From Leclercia pneumoniae (GTDB lineage: Bacteria; Pseudomonadota; Gammaproteobacteria; Enterobacterales; Enterobacteriaceae): a stretch of 64,000 nt of DNA. A model generated the notes under the pieces. It made no database searches. It was not told where the DNA came from and worked only from the letters and a program-made list of their open reading frames with translations. Both the position numbers and the translations under genes were made by a program. Below, in pieces: positions 20,433-34,443 of this stretch (positions are counted from its first letter, which is position 1; each line of letters starts with the position of its first letter). The stretch covers positions 372,001 to 436,000 of the forward strand of contig NZ_CP071383.1 in the NCBI RefSeq assembly GCF_017348915.1. Direction: 5' to 3'.

Positions 20433-21570
20433 TCACGCATCCCGCGGTAACCCTTTTTCGATCACCCTTACAAGGCGTTGTTTTTGCGGTTGCTGCACTT
20501 CGATAACGCACGCATTTCGCTTCTCAATCTGCTGCGCAATCGCCCATTCGATGTGTTCATCGAGAAGTGGGTGCTCACCTCTACGGCTTTCCAGCGCCTG
20601 AATATTCGCCTCGCTCCAGGGGGCATTGCCCAGCGCCACTGCGACATTTCGCAGCCAGCGCAAATGGCCGATGCGGCGAATAGCCGAACCTTCCGTCACC
20701 TTTAAGAACCAGGCTTCGCTCCAGGCAAACAGCTCGACAAGCGGTGGGGCATGTAGCGCCTTACGCGGGCTGAAATCATCTTCATCCGTTAACTGTGAAT
20801 AGCGGTTCCAGGGGCAGATCAGCTGGCAATCATCGCAGCCGTAAATACGGTTGCCGATAAGCGGTCGGAACGCTTCAGGGATGGCCCCTTCCAGTTCAAT
20901 GGTGAGATAAGAGATACAGCGGCGGGCATCCACCGTGTAGGGCTCAACAATCGCTCCCGTAGGGCAAATGGTCATGCAGGCCACACAGCGACCGCAGCCC
21001 TCTTCAACCGGGCTATCCACCGGGAGAGGGAGATCGATCAGTAACTCACCTAAAAAAAAGAACGAACCGGCATCACGGCTCAGGATAAGTGAGTGCTTAC
21101 CAGTCCAGCCGAGACCGGCTTTTTCCGCAAGCGGGCGCTCAAGAATAGGCGCAGAGTCGACAAAGGGTCTAAAATTCAGCGAATCGCAATGCTGCTGAAT
21201 GATTTCGCCCAGTTTTTTTAGTCGGTTACGCAGAAGCTTATGATAATCACGCCCCAGGGCATAACGGCTCACGTAACCTAATGTCGGATCTTTCAGCGTG
21301 CGGGCAAATGCCGCATTAGCGGGAAGGTAGTTCATGCGTACGCTAATGACGCGCAGGGTACCCGGTAAGAGTTCATGCGGACGGGCACGCATCATGCCGT
21401 GTCGCGCCATCCACTCCATTTCGCCGTGGTATTGTTTATCCAGCCATGCCTGCAGTTTTGGCTCGCTGGCAGAGAGATCGGTATCCGTGATGCCGACTTT
21501 CTGAAAGCCAAGCTCGGCGCCCCACTGTTTAATATTTAGCGCTAACTGATTGAGATCGAGGGGCTGTGAC

Positions 21571-21572
<2 letters not shown>
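20433..21572 (-). CDS. queG: Epoxyqueuosine reductase QueG
   Basis: A 379-residue cobalamin-dependent enzyme that reduces epoxyqueuosine to queuosine in tRNA wobble position 34. Two [4Fe-4S] cluster motifs are visible (CGRCVACMTICPTGAI and CDDCQLICPWN with a further upstream Cys). The start at 21572 gives MSQPLDLNQLA and the E. coli length; the 35-residue upstream frame lies inside nnr. Its start codon overlaps that of the divergent nnr. Confidence 0.96.
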
Positions 21573-23551
<1,979 letters not shown>

Positions 23552-23567
23552 GCGAAGGGATGACGGG

Positions 23568-24902
23568 ATGTTTAATCGCGTTAAAAATTGGTTATTAGCA
23601 GCAACGGTATTGCTTTGTGCACAAGCCGGAGCGGCCACACTTTCGGATATTCAGGTGTCGAATGGCGATAGCCAGGCGCGGATTACCTTCAGTTTTATGG
23701 GCGATCCTGAATATGCTTTTTCACAGCCTGATAGCCGCAGCGTGGCGCTGGATATCAAACAGACGGGCGTGATTCAGGGGCTGCCGCTGCAATTCAGTGG
23801 TAACAATCTGGTGAAAACCATCCGTTCGGGAACACCGAAGGATGCCCAGTCGCTGAGGCTGGTGGTCGATCTTACGGAAAAGGGTAAAACCCTGGCGGTG
23901 AAGCAGCAGAACGGTGCGAACTACACCGTGGTCTTCACCATCAAAGCCGATACGCCGCCACCGCCACCACCGCCGGTTGTCGCGAAACGCGTGGAGACCC
24001 CCGCTTACACGCCACGGCCCGCAGAGCCTGCCCGTAACCCATTCAAATCGGGCAGCGATCGTATCACCACCGTGACCAGCAGTAATACCGCGACCCGGCC
24101 TGCGTCCAGTGCGCGTCGTGCCGTCACGGGCGATAAAGTGATTATTGCTATCGATGCCGGCCACGGTGGGCAGGATCCAGGGGCGATAGGCCCTGGCGGT
24201 ACGCGTGAGAAAAACGTCACTATCGCTATTGCCCGTAAGCTGCGTACGCTGCTGAATAATGACCCGATGTTTAAAGGCGTGCTCACCCGTGACGGCGACT
24301 ATTTCATCTCTGTGATGGGGCGCTCTGACGTCGCGCGTAAACAGAATGCGAACTTCCTGGTCTCTATTCATGCTGATGCCGCGCCAAACCGGAGTGCGAC
24401 GGGGGCTTCGGTCTGGGTGTTGTCCAACCGTCGCGCCAACAGCGAAATGGCGAACTGGCTGGAAGAACATGAGAAACAGTCCGAGCTGTTAGGCGGGGCG
24501 GGCGATGTGCTGGCAAACAGCCAGTCCGATCCTTACCTTAGCCAGGCGGTTCTCGATTTACAGTTCGGCCATTCTCAGCGCGTCGGGTATGATGTAGCCA
24601 CTAACGTACTGAGCCAGTTAGACGGTATCGGAGCCCTGCATAAGCGTCGCCCTGAGCATGCGAGTTTGGGCGTACTGCGCTCGCCTGATATCCCTTCCAT
24701 TCTTGTAGAGACCGGGTTTATCAGTAACAACGGCGAAGAGCGTCTGTTAGGCAGCGACAGTTATCAGCAACAAATTGCCGAGGCGATTTATAACGGGCTG
24801 CGCAAGTATTTCGATGCCCATCCACTCCAGTCTGCGCCGCAGGGTGGTGTCGGACAGACCGCCAGTGCCGAACTACCGGGCGGGATAACCGCCACTAACT
24901 AA
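23568..24902 (+). CDS. amiB: N-acetylmuramoyl-L-alanine amidase AmiB
   Basis: A 444-residue periplasmic zinc amidase that splits septal peptidoglycan during cell separation, activated by EnvC. A signal peptide (about 1-22, ending GAA) leads to an AMIN domain (about 25-125) for septal targeting, a proline-rich linker (seven Pro in a row), and the Amidase_3 domain (about 190-415) with zinc-binding residues in [19 protein letters not shown] and the catalytic Glu in LVETGFISN. Confidence 0.97.
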   Translation: MFNRVKNWLLAATVLLCAQAGAATLSDIQVSNGDSQARITFSFMGDPEYAFSQPDSRSVALDIKQTGVIQGLPLQFSGNNLVKTIRSGTPKDAQSLRLVVDLTEKGKTLAVKQQNGANYTVVFTIKADTPPPPPPPVVAKRVETPAYTPRPAEPARNPFKSGSDRITTVTSSNTATRPASSARRAVTGDKVIIAIDAGHGGQDPGAIGPGGTREKNVTIAIARKLRTLLNNDPMFKGVLTRDGDYFISVMGRSDVARKQNANFLVSIHADAAPNRSATGASVWVLSNRRANSEMANWLEEHEKQSELLGGAGDVLANSQSDPYLSQAVLDLQFGHSQRVGYDVATNVLSQLDGIGALHKRRPEHASLGVLRSPDIPSILVETGFISNNGEERLLGSDSYQQQIAEAIYNGLRKYFDAHPLQSAPQGGVGQTASAELPGGITATN

Positions 24903-24911
24903 GGAGCATTC

Positions 24912-26759
24912 ATGCCGATTCAGGTTCTGCCGCCGCAGCTTGCGAACCAAATCGCCGCCGGCGAGGTGGTAGAGCGCCCGGCATCGGTCGTGAAAGAGCT
25001 GGTTGAAAACAGCCTTGATGCGGGGGCCACCCGCATTGATATCGATATTGAACGCGGTGGGGCCAAGCTGATCCGCATTCGCGATAACGGCTGTGGCATC
25101 AAAAAAGAGGAGCTGGCGCTTGCGCTGGCGCGTCACGCCACCAGTAAAATTGCCTCGCTTGACGATCTTGAAGCCATAATCAGCCTCGGTTTTCGTGGTG
25201 AAGCCCTGGCCAGTATCAGCTCCGTCTCCCGCTTAACGCTGACCTCACGTACGGCTGAGCAGCAAGAAGCCTGGCAAGCCTATGCGGAAGGACGCGACCA
25301 GGACGTGACGGTAAAGCCTGCGGCTCACCCGGTGGGAACCACGCTGGAAGTATTAGATCTCTTTTACAACACGCCGGCGCGTCGCAAGTTTATGCGCACT
25401 GAAAAAACCGAATTCAGCCATATCGATGAGGTCATTCGCCGAATCGCGCTGGCACGTTTCGACGTGACTCTCAACCTAAGCCATAACGGTAAAGTGATGC
25501 GGCAATACCGCGCTGTCGCACAAGGCGGACAGAAAGAGCGCCGTCTTGGTGCCATCTGCGGTACGCCATTTCTTGAACAGGCTCTGGCCATCGAATGGCA
25601 GCACGGGGATCTAACCCTGCGCGGCTGGGTGGCCGATCCTAAAGTAAGCAGCGCCGCGTTTGCCGAAATTCAGTACTGTTACGTCAATGGCCGTATGATG
25701 CGCGACCGGCTGATCAACCACGCCATCCGTCAGGCCTGTGAAGACAAGCTGGGCGCCGATCAACAGCCTGCTTTTGTACTCTATCTGGAGATCGACCCAC
25801 ATCAGGTAGACGTCAATGTTCATCCCGCCAAACATGAAGTGCGTTTTCATCAATCCCGGCTGGTGCATGATTTCATCTATCAGGGCGTATTGAGCGTGCT
25901 GCAACAACAGGCCGAGCCTGCATTACCGTTGGCAGACGAGCTCGTTGCACCCCGTGCGATACCTGAAAACCGGGCCGCTGCAGGACGTAACCAATTCGCC
26001 GAGCCGGTGGTGGCCAAAGCGCCATCTGCACCGGGGTATGCGGCCAGCGACAAAGCGTCGCGCGCGACGGGAGCAAACTACCCGCATGCGCATACGGGAT
26101 ACCAGAAACAGCAGGGAGCCAATTATCGCAAGCTGTTGGAAACTCCACCGGTTGAAAGACGTAGCGCCGATGTCGCGCCGACGGCCGACACGCTGGAAGG
26201 ACATAGCCAGAGTTTTGGCCGCGTGTTGACGATAGTCGCCCCGGATATCGCTCTTCTGGAGCGCGACGGTAAGCTGGCGTTGCTGGCACTGCCGGTGGCG
26301 GAGCGCTGGTTGAAACAGACGCAGTTAACCCCTGGCGAACATCGCGCCTGTGCGCAACCGCTATTAATCCCGGTGCGTTTAAAGATAACCCCGGAAGAAA
26401 CCCGGGTATTACAGCGTTTCCAGCCCCTGTTGGCAGAAATGGGCATAGAAACGGCAGTAGAGGCCCAGCATGTGACCCTTCGCGCGGTGCCTTTACCCTT
26501 ACGCCAACAAAATTTACAAAACTTGATTCCTGAACTGATAGGCTACCTGGCGCAGCAAACGACCTTTGATGCAGCCAATACGGCACAGTGGATCGCACGC
26601 CATCTGGCCAGCGATCATCCTGTGTGGAGTATGGCGCAGGCCATCACCGTGCTGGCGGAGGTAGAACGCCTCTGCCCGCATCTGGTGAAAGCGCCGCCGG
26701 GCGGTTTATTACAACCTGTTGATTTACAATCGGCGAAGAACGCCCTGAAAGATGAGTGA
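24912..26759 (+). CDS. mutL: DNA mismatch repair protein MutL
   Basis: The 615-residue matchmaker of methyl-directed mismatch repair that couples MutS to MutH and UvrD. The N-terminal GHKL ATPase has Glu29 and Asn33 ([13 protein letters not shown]), DNGCG and GFRGEAL. A Pro- and Ala-rich linker (about 335-430) connects to the C-terminal dimerisation domain, and there is no DQHA(X)2E(X)4E endonuclease motif, as in other species that use MutH. Length equals E. coli. It overlaps miaA by 8 bases. Confidence 0.98.
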   Translation: MPIQVLPPQLANQIAAGEVVERPASVVKELVENSLDAGATRIDIDIERGGAKLIRIRDNGCGIKKEELALALARHATSKIASLDDLEAIISLGFRGEALASISSVSRLTLTSRTAEQQEAWQAYAEGRDQDVTVKPAAHPVGTTLEVLDLFYNTPARRKFMRTEKTEFSHIDEVIRRIALARFDVTLNLSHNGKVMRQYRAVAQGGQKERRLGAICGTPFLEQALAIEWQHGDLTLRGWVADPKVSSAAFAEIQYCYVNGRMMRDRLINHAIRQACEDKLGADQQPAFVLYLEIDPHQVDVNVHPAKHEVRFHQSRLVHDFIYQGVLSVLQQQAEPALPLADELVAPRAIPENRAAAGRNQFAEPVVAKAPSAPGYAASDKASRATGANYPHAHTGYQKQQGANYRKLLETPPVERRSADVAPTADTLEGHSQSFGRVLTIVAPDIALLERDGKLALLALPVAERWLKQTQLTPGEHRACAQPLLIPVRLKITPEETRVLQRFQPLLAEMGIETAVEAQHVTLRAVPLPLRQQNLQNLIPELIGYLAQQTTFDAANTAQWIARHLASDHPVWSMAQAITVLAEVERLCPHLVKAPPGGLLQPVDLQSAKNALKDE

Positions 26760-27702
26760 TGTAAGTAAGACTGGCCTGCCTAAGGCGATTTTTTTGATGG
26801 GGCCTACGGCCTCGGGCAAGACGGCGTTAGCCATTGAGCTTCGTAAAGTTTTGCCAGTAGAGTTGATCAGCGTGGATTCCGCCCTCATCTACAAAGGGAT
26901 GGATATCGGCACGGCAAAGCCCAGCGCCAAGGAGCTGCGTGCGGCTCCACACCGTTTATTAGATATTCTTGACCCGGCCCTGGCGTACTCGGCGGCAGAT
27001 TTCCGCCGCGATGCGCTGGCAGAGATGGCCAGGATCACCGAGGCGGGGCGCATTCCGCTTCTGGTGGGCGGAACTATGCTCTATTTCAAGGCGTTACTTG
27101 AAGGGTTATCGCCGTTGCCATCGGCAGACCCGGCGGTAAGAGCAAAGATTGAGCAGCAGGCAGCAGAGCAGGGATGGGGCGCGTTGCACCAACAACTGGA
27201 ACAGATCGATCCGGTTGCTGCGGCACGTATTCATCCAAATGATCCGCAAAGGCTTTCCCGGGCACTGGAAGTTTTTTTCATTTCGGGTAAAACTTTAACG
27301 GAACTGACGCAAACGTCAGGAGAGGCTCTGCCGTATCAGGTGCATCAGTTCGCCATCGCCCCGGCGAGCCGTGAACTGCTCCATCAGCGAATTGAGCAGC
27401 GTTTTCATCAGATGTTAGCTTCAGGTTTTGAAGCAGAAGTGCGGGCGCTTTTTGCCCGTGGAGATTTGCATACGGACATGCCTTCCATTCGTTGTGTCGG
27501 TTATCGCCAGATGTGGTCATACATTGAAGGCGAAATATCTCATGATGAAATGGTTTATCGAGGTGTTTGCGCCACGAGACAGTTAGCGAAGCGCCAAATT
27601 ACCTGGTTGCGCGGTTGGGAAGGTGTTCATTGGTTAGACAGTGAAAAACCGCAACAAGCGTTCAACGAAGTATTACAGGTTGTTGGTGCTATCACAGACT
27701 GA
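26752..27702 (+). CDS. miaA: tRNA dimethylallyltransferase MiaA
   Basis: A 316-residue enzyme that isopentenylates A37 in tRNAs reading UNN codons. The P-loop [10 protein letters not shown] starts at about residue 17 and [16 protein letters not shown] follows. Length equals E. coli. It starts within the end of mutL. In E. coli promoters inside miaA, including heat-shock ones, drive hfq. Confidence 0.98.
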   Translation: MSDVSKTGLPKAIFLMGPTASGKTALAIELRKVLPVELISVDSALIYKGMDIGTAKPSAKELRAAPHRLLDILDPALAYSAADFRRDALAEMARITEAGRIPLLVGGTMLYFKALLEGLSPLPSADPAVRAKIEQQAAEQGWGALHQQLEQIDPVAAARIHPNDPQRLSRALEVFFISGKTLTELTQTSGEALPYQVHQFAIAPASRELLHQRIEQRFHQMLASGFEAEVRALFARGDLHTDMPSIRCVGYRQMWSYIEGEISHDEMVYRGVCATRQLAKRQITWLRGWEGVHWLDSEKPQQAFNEVLQVVGAITD

Positions 27703-27775
27703 ATGTGTACAATTGAGACGTATCGTGCGCAATTTTTCAGAGTCGCAAGATTCTAAGTACAAAACAAGCATATAA

Positions 27776-28096
<321 letters not shown>

Positions 28097-28120
28097 GGTT
28101 TCTGGCTGTTTTTTCCACGT

Positions 28121-28160
28121 CGGGGAGCCAGGTTTTCTGTGTTCCCCGCTGATCTTTTTT
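28121..28160 (+). terminator. Terminator or attenuator after hfq
   Basis: CGGGGA (28121-28126) pairs with TCCCCG (28143-28148) around a loop of 16 bases, and six T follow at 28155-28160. It overlaps the ribosome-binding region of hflX, so read-through must feed the downstream genes. Confidence 0.65.
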
Positions 28161-28173
28161 AAGGGGTTTACGC

Positions 28174-29454
28174 TTGTTTGACCGTTATGATGCCGGTGAG
28201 CAGGCGGTGCTGGTACACATCTATTTTTCGCAAGACAAAGATATGGAAGACCTCCAGGAGTTTGAATCTCTGGTCTCTTCCGCCGGTGTCGAAGCAATGC
28301 AGGTGATTACCGGTAGCCGTAAAGCGCCGCACCCAAAGTATTTTGTTGGTGAAGGTAAAGCAGTTGAGATTGCGGATGCCGTAAAAGCGACTGGTGCTTC
28401 AGTCGTGCTTTTTGATCACGCCCTGACCCCAGCCCAGGAACGTAACCTGGAGCGCCTGTGCGAATGCCGTGTTATCGACCGTACGGGTTTGATTTTAGAC
28501 ATCTTTGCCCAACGTGCACGTACCCATGAAGGGAAATTGCAGGTTGAGCTGGCGCAGTTGCGCCACCTGGCCACGCGTCTGGTGCGCGGCTGGACACACC
28601 TTGAAAGACAGAAAGGCGGGATCGGTTTGCGTGGCCCGGGTGAAACCCAGCTCGAAACCGACCGTCGCTTATTGCGTGGCCGTATAACCCAGATCCTCTC
28701 ACGGCTGGAAAGAGTCGAGAAGCAGCGTGAGCAGGGGCGACGTTCCCGAATGAAAGCCGATATCCCAACGGTTTCGCTTGTCGGTTATACCAACGCCGGT
28801 AAATCCACCCTGTTTAACCAGATCACCGAGGCCCAGGTTTACGCCGCAGACCAACTTTTTGCGACCCTGGACCCAACGCTGCGCCGCATTAACGTGGCGG
28901 ATGTGGGGGAAACCGTACTGGCGGATACCGTAGGGTTTATCCGTCATTTGCCACACGACCTGGTGGCGGCGTTTAAAGCCACCCTGCAGGAGACGCGTCA
29001 GGCGACCCTGCTACTGCACATAATTGATGGCGCGGATGTCCGCGTGCAGGAAAACATCGATGCAGTTAATACCGTGCTTGAAGAGATAGACGCGCATGAG
29101 ATCCCATCGCTGCTGGTGATGAATAAGATCGACATGCTGGATGACTTCGAGCCCCGTATTGACCGTGATGAAGAGAATAAGCCGATTCGGGTCTGGCTTT
29201 CTGCCCAGACCGGTGTTGGTGTGCCACTGCTTTTCCAGGCTTTAACAGAACGTCTCTCCGGTGAGGTGGCTCAGCATACGCTGCGCCTCCCGCCACAGGA
29301 AGGCCGACTGCGCAGCCGTTTTTATCAGCTTCAGGCGATAGAAAAAGAGTGGATGGAGGATGACGGCAGCGTGGGGATGCAGGTGCGTATGCCGATCGTT
29401 GACTGGCGTCGCCTCTGCAAACAAGAACCTGCGCTGGTGGACTACGTCGTCTGA
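28174..29454 (+). CDS. hflX: Ribosome-splitting GTPase HflX
   Basis: A 426-residue Obg-family GTPase that dissociates stalled or heat-damaged 70S ribosomes. The HflX N-terminal domain ([15 protein letters not shown] at about 150-165) precedes the G domain with [16 protein letters not shown] and NKID. It uses TTG as start (28174), after AAGGGG, as in E. coli. Third part of the hfq-hflX-hflK-hflC group. Confidence 0.97.
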   Translation: MFDRYDAGEQAVLVHIYFSQDKDMEDLQEFESLVSSAGVEAMQVITGSRKAPHPKYFVGEGKAVEIADAVKATGASVVLFDHALTPAQERNLERLCECRVIDRTGLILDIFAQRARTHEGKLQVELAQLRHLATRLVRGWTHLERQKGGIGLRGPGETQLETDRRLLRGRITQILSRLERVEKQREQGRRSRMKADIPTVSLVGYTNAGKSTLFNQITEAQVYAADQLFATLDPTLRRINVADVGETVLADTVGFIRHLPHDLVAAFKATLQETRQATLLLHIIDGADVRVQENIDAVNTVLEEIDAHEIPSLLVMNKIDMLDDFEPRIDRDEENKPIRVWLSAQTGVGVPLLFQALTERLSGEVAQHTLRLPPQEGRLRSRFYQLQAIEKEWMEDDGSVGMQVRMPIVDWRRLCKQEPALVDYVV

Positions 29455-29518
29455 CCAGAAAAGGTTTACACAAGGCCTGAAAAAATTCGCCCTTGCATAA
29501 CAAATATGGAGCATATAC

Positions 29519-30772
29519 ATGGCGTGGAATCAGCCCGGTAATAACGGACAAGACCGCGACCCGTGGGGAAGCAGCAATAATCAAGGCGGCAACTCTGGGG
29601 GAAATGGCAACAAAGGTGGTCGCGAGCAGGGGCCGCCGGATCTGGATGATATCTTCCGCAAGCTGAGCAAAAAGCTCGGTGGTCTTGGCGGCGGTAAAGG
29701 CACTGGCGGCGGTACTGGTCAGGGGCCGCGTCCTCATATGGGTGGCCGTGTGGTCGGGATTGTTGCCGCCGCTGCGGTAATCATCTGGGCAGCCAGCGGG
29801 TTCTACACCATTAAAGAAGCGGAGCGTGGCGTGGTTACCCGTTTTGGTAAGTTCAGCCATCTGGTTGAGCCGGGCCTGAACTGGAAACCCACCTTTATTG
29901 ATAACGTCACTGCGGTGAACGTTGAATCGGTGCGTGAGCTGGCAGCCTCTGGCGTGATGCTGACATCTGACGAAAACGTGGTGCGCGTTGAGATGAACGT
30001 GCAGTACCGCGTGACCGATCCGAAGAACTACCTGTTTAGCGTCACCAGCCCCGACGACAGTCTGCGTCAGGCGACCGACAGCGCTCTGCGTGGCGTTATC
30101 GGAAAATACACCATGGACCGCATTCTGACCGAAGGTCGTACCGTTATTCGTAGCGATACCCAGCGTGAGCTGGAAGAGACCATCCGTCCTTACAACATGG
30201 GTATCACCCTGCTGGACGTCAACTTCCAGGCTGCGCGTCCGCCGGAAGAGGTGAAAGCGGCGTTTGACGATGCGATTGCCGCTCGTGAAAACGAACAGCA
30301 GTACATCCGTGAAGCTGAAGCGTACACCAACGAAGTTCAGCCGCGTGCTAACGGCCAGGCACAGCGTATTCTGGAAGAGGCTCGCGCGTACAAGACCCAG
30401 ACCATCCTTGAAGCTCAGGGTGAAGTGGCTCGTTTCGCGAAGATTTTGCCGGAGTATAAAGCTGCACCGGAAATTACCCGTGAGCGTCTCTATATTGAGA
30501 CCATGGAGAAAGTGCTGAGCCATACCCGTAAAGTGCTGGTTAATGATAACAAAGGTGGCAACCTCATGGTTCTGCCGCTGGATCAGATGCTGAAGGGCGG
30601 TAACGCGCCTGCGGCGAAAGATAGCAATAGCGGTGCAAACAGCATGCTACGTCTGCCACCGTCTTCATCAGGTAATTCCAGTGCGAATACAACCTCTACG
30701 AACGAGGGTGACATCATGGACCAACGCCGTGCTAACGCGCAGCGTAACGACTACCAGCGTCAGGGGGAATAA
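29519..30772 (+). CDS. hflK: FtsH regulator subunit HflK
   Basis: A 417-residue SPFH (band 7) inner-membrane protein that forms the large HflKC cage around the protease FtsH. The N-terminus is Gly- and Asn-rich and cytoplasmic; one transmembrane helix (about 79-98, VVGIVAAAAVIIWAASGFY) leads to the periplasmic SPFH domain and a long helical arm. It is two bases from hflC, so the partners are probably made in matched amounts. Confidence 0.97.
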   Translation: MAWNQPGNNGQDRDPWGSSNNQGGNSGGNGNKGGREQGPPDLDDIFRKLSKKLGGLGGGKGTGGGTGQGPRPHMGGRVVGIVAAAAVIIWAASGFYTIKEAERGVVTRFGKFSHLVEPGLNWKPTFIDNVTAVNVESVRELAASGVMLTSDENVVRVEMNVQYRVTDPKNYLFSVTSPDDSLRQATDSALRGVIGKYTMDRILTEGRTVIRSDTQRELEETIRPYNMGITLLDVNFQAARPPEEVKAAFDDAIAARENEQQYIREAEAYTNEVQPRANGQAQRILEEARAYKTQTILEAQGEVARFAKILPEYKAAPEITRERLYIETMEKVLSHTRKVLVNDNKGGNLMVLPLDQMLKGGNAPAAKDSNSGANSMLRLPPSSSGNSSANTTSTNEGDIMDQRRANAQRNDYQRQGE

Positions 30773-30774
30773 CG

Positions 30775-31773
30775 ATGCGTAAGTCAGTTATTGCGATCAT
30801 TGTCATCGTGCTGGTCGTGCTTTATACCTCTATCTTCGTCGTGAAAGAGGGCGAGCGTGGGATCAAGTTCCAGTTCAGCAGCGTTGTGCGCGACGGCGAC
30901 AAAAAGCCACTGATCTATGAGCCAGGTCTGCACTTCAAGGTGCCTTTCATTCAGTCCGTTAAGACGCTTGATGCGCGTATCCAGACCATGGATAACCAGG
31001 CCGATCGCTTCGTGACGAAAGAGAAAAAAGACCTGATCGTTGATTCCTATATCAAATGGCGTATCAGCGACTTCAGTCGTTACTTCCTGGCCACCGGCGG
31101 CGGTGACGTCTCCCAGGCGGAAGTGCTGCTGAAACGTAAGTTCTCTGACCGTCTGCGTTCTGAGATTGGTCGTCTGGATGTGAAAGACATCGTGACCGAC
31201 TCCCGTGGTCGTTTGACCTCGGAAGTGCGCGATGCGCTGAACTCCGGCTCTGCAGGCACCGAAGATGAAGTAGAAACCCCGGCGGCGGATGACGCGATTG
31301 CCAAAGCCGCTGAGCGCGTTCAGGCTGAAACCAACGGCAATGTGCCGGTGATCAACCCGAACAGTATGGCTGCGCTGGGTATCGAGGTGGTGGATGTGCG
31401 TATTAAGCAGATCAACCTGCCGACCGAAGTCTCTGAGGCTATCTACAACCGTATGCGTGCTGAGCGTGAAGCGGTCGCCCGTCGTCACCGTTCACAGGGT
31501 CAGGAAGAGGCTGAAAAGCTGCGCGCAGCCGCAGACTATGAAGTCACCAAAACCCTGGCTGAAGCAGAACGTCAGGGCCGTATTCAGCGCGGTGAAGGCG
31601 ATGCCGAAGCGGCGAAGCTGTTTGCGGATGCGTTTAGTCAGGATCCAGACTTCTACGCCTTTATCCGTAGCCTGCGTGCTTACGAAAACAGCTTTAAGAG
31701 CAACCAGGACGTTATGGTTCTGAGCCCGGATAGCGATTTCTTCCGGTATATGAAATCACCGGCTGCAAACTAA
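30775..31773 (+). CDS. hflC: FtsH regulator subunit HflC
   Basis: A 332-residue SPFH partner of HflK with an N-terminal membrane helix (about 4-20) and a periplasmic band-7 domain and coiled coil. It modulates FtsH degradation of membrane proteins and of lambda CII. It is the end of the operon; the bidirectional terminator at 31796-31826 follows and the usual downstream yjeT gene is absent. Confidence 0.97.
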   Translation: MRKSVIAIIVIVLVVLYTSIFVVKEGERGIKFQFSSVVRDGDKKPLIYEPGLHFKVPFIQSVKTLDARIQTMDNQADRFVTKEKKDLIVDSYIKWRISDFSRYFLATGGGDVSQAEVLLKRKFSDRLRSEIGRLDVKDIVTDSRGRLTSEVRDALNSGSAGTEDEVETPAADDAIAKAAERVQAETNGNVPVINPNSMAALGIEVVDVRIKQINLPTEVSEAIYNRMRAEREAVARRHRSQGQEEAEKLRAAADYEVTKTLAEAERQGRIQRGEGDAEAAKLFADAFSQDPDFYAFIRSLRAYENSFKSNQDVMVLSPDSDFFRYMKSPAAN

Positions 31774-31795
31774 CAGGTTCAGCAGCTGATGAAAT

Positions 31796-31826
31796 AAAAA
31801 TGGCGCCTCATTGAGGCGCCATTTTT
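31796..31826. terminator. Bidirectional terminator between hflC and microcin-like gene
   Basis: TGGCGCCTCA pairs with TGAGGCGCCA (31801-31821), with AAAAA before and TTTTT after. It can end transcription of hflC on the plus strand and of the peptide gene on the minus strand, so both genes are insulated units. Confidence 0.9.
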
Positions 31827-31841
31827 GCTTAAGGTTAAATC

Positions 31842-32150
31842 TTAAGCGGTAGGGCTAACGTTAGCTCTGAAGAGCTTTGTGAAGAAAGAACCTGTTTTAG
31901 GCAGTGCTGACAACGAAGTTTCGATAAAACCGCCAATGGTTGAACCCAGAGACGTTCCCACTTCTGTACCCAGATCCGGCGCAAAAATACCCAGATTGAC
32001 TCTACCGATCAGCGGCAGATCAACGTTGAGCATATCGCTGGCCGTTGACCACAATGCGGTGCCAAATTGCCCGCCCAGCGTTGCCAGACCATCTTGCAGC
32101 CAGCCTGCGCCGCTAACGAGTTCGAGCTCCATTACGGTTAATTCTTTCAT
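31842..32150 (-). CDS. Microcin-like precursor peptide with double-glycine-type leader
   Basis: A 102-residue small protein. The N-terminus MKELTVMELELVSGA has the pattern of a double-glycine leader: hydrophobic residues at -4, -7 and -12 (Val, Leu, Leu) before a Gly-Ala cleavage site, very like the microcin V leader (LTxxELxxVSGG). Cleavage would release an 87-residue, Cys-free, Gly-, Ala-, Leu- and Thr-rich peptide with GxxxG motifs (GGQFGTALW, GTEVGTSLG), about the size of microcin V. Start at 32150 is chosen because AGGA lies 8 bases upstream; a start nine bases earlier abuts the ribosome site. No exporter, immunity gene or self-modification gene is adjacent. It occupies the place of yjeT. 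Function is inferred only from leader form and composition. Confidence 0.6.
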   Translation of the reverse strand: MKELTVMELELVSGAGWLQDGLATLGGQFGTALWSTASDMLNVDLPLIGRVNLGIFAPDLGTEVGTSLGSTIGGFIETSLSALPKTGSFFTKLFRANVSPTA

Positions 32151-32439
32151 GATAATCATCCTAATTATGTTGTTATTACGCGACCCTCCGGTTGCGCATG
32201 AGGGATGGTGACAACTTTTAAAATATCCAGCAATACGATGAGATTATGAATTTTATTTCACATCTTGAATCACATATTACGGCGGTCACAGATGAAATAG
32301 CCGCACAGAGACACAGGACAATACGATGCGCCTGAGGCTGACTAGTGATCAAAGCCAGCTGATTACACAACATATTGAGGTAATCGTTTAACTCTCTGCA
32401 AATCGGCCCATATCGCCGAAATTTGTATACAAAAAAAGC
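32151..32439. other. Intergenic region upstream of the peptide gene and purA
   Basis: About 290 AT-rich bases. It should hold the promoter of the microcin-like gene on the minus strand, but I see no clear -35/-10 pair. Two tiny open frames (plus strand 32246-32335, minus strand 32218-32373) lack ribosome-binding sites. No yjeT remnant is recognisable. Confidence 0.5.
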
Positions 32440-32491
32440 TGAACATCAACAAAACCGATGGTAGAATCCATTTTTAAGCAAACGGTGATTT
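32440..32491 (+). promoter_or_regulatory. purA promoter with possible PurR operator
   Basis: TGAACA (32440-32445) and TAGAAT (32462-32467) are spaced by 16 bases. Just downstream AAGCAAACGGTGATTT (32476-32491) matches the left half of the PurR operator consensus (GCAAACG) but poorly the right half. Repression by PurR with hypoxanthine or guanine is known for purA; the site here is tentative. Confidence 0.5.
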
Positions 32492-32494
32492 TGA

Positions 32495-33796
<1,302 letters not shown>

Positions 33797-33807
33797 GACG
33801 CGTTTCT

Positions 33808-33837
33808 GCAAGCCTGTTGGGTAACCTGCAGGCTTGC
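33808..33837 (+). terminator. Possible purA terminator hairpin
   Basis: GCAAGCCTG (33808-33816) pairs perfectly with CAGGCTTGC (33829-33837) 12 bases after the purA stop. Only a short T run appears some bases later, so termination strength is uncertain. Confidence 0.45.
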
Positions 33838-33979
33838 AACCCCGGTTTTTGTCCCCTCTTTCCCGCTTTTCACCCCGCTTCAGTTTAAATAAATTAGCCG
33901 CTTACCATCTGGCTGGTTTATCATCAATAGTGAATATCTCTGCGGTTATACCGCGTTTTGCCCTTTTCCTGAGGTTGAT

Positions 33980-34405
33980 GTGCAGTTAACAAGTTTCACC
34001 GATTACGGATTACGTGCGCTGATCTATATGGCGTCATTACCCGAAGGACAGATGACCAGTATCTCTGAGGTGACAGAGGTCTACGGCGTGTCCCGTAATC
34101 ATATGGTCAAAATAATCAATCAACTTAGCCGTGCCGGATATGTTGCTGCCGTCCGCGGGAAAAATGGCGGGATCCGCCTCGGCAAACCGGCACAGAGTAT
34201 TCGTGTTGGGGATGTGGTACGAGAGCTGGAGCCTTTGTCGCTGGTGAACTGCAGCAGCGCGTTCTGCCATATCACACCCGCTTGTCGCCTGAAACAGGCT
34301 CTTTCTACGGCCGTGCAAAGTTTTCTCAAGGAACTGGATAACTACACGCTGGCCGATTTGGTTGAAGAGAATCAACCGCTTTATAAATTATTGCTGGTGG
34401 AATGA
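33980..34405 (+). CDS. nsrR: Nitric oxide-sensing repressor NsrR
   Basis: A 141-residue Rrf2-family repressor that senses NO with an iron-sulfur cluster. The GTG start follows CCTGAGGTTGAT. The winged helix is N-terminal (recognition part about 28-50) and the cluster Cys are 91, 96 and 102 ([13 protein letters not shown]). It precedes rnr by 38 bases. A near-consensus NsrR operator lies in front of ytfE in this same window. Confidence 0.96.
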   Translation: MQLTSFTDYGLRALIYMASLPEGQMTSISEVTEVYGVSRNHMVKIINQLSRAGYVAAVRGKNGGIRLGKPAQSIRVGDVVRELEPLSLVNCSSAFCHITPACRLKQALSTAVQSFLKELDNYTLADLVEENQPLYKLLLVE

Positions 34406-34443
34406 AGAGAATATCCACCGGAGATGACAACGGAGGAACCGAA

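Noticed and set aside
32150..32159. Start of the microcin-like gene nine bases earlier (MII-MKELT)
   Set aside because: The AGGA ribosome site would abut that codon, while spacing to 32150 is ideal and the leader then fits the double-glycine form.
32246..32335. 29-codon plus-strand frame upstream of purA
   Set aside because: No ribosome site, no domain or membrane helix, and no sign of coding bias.
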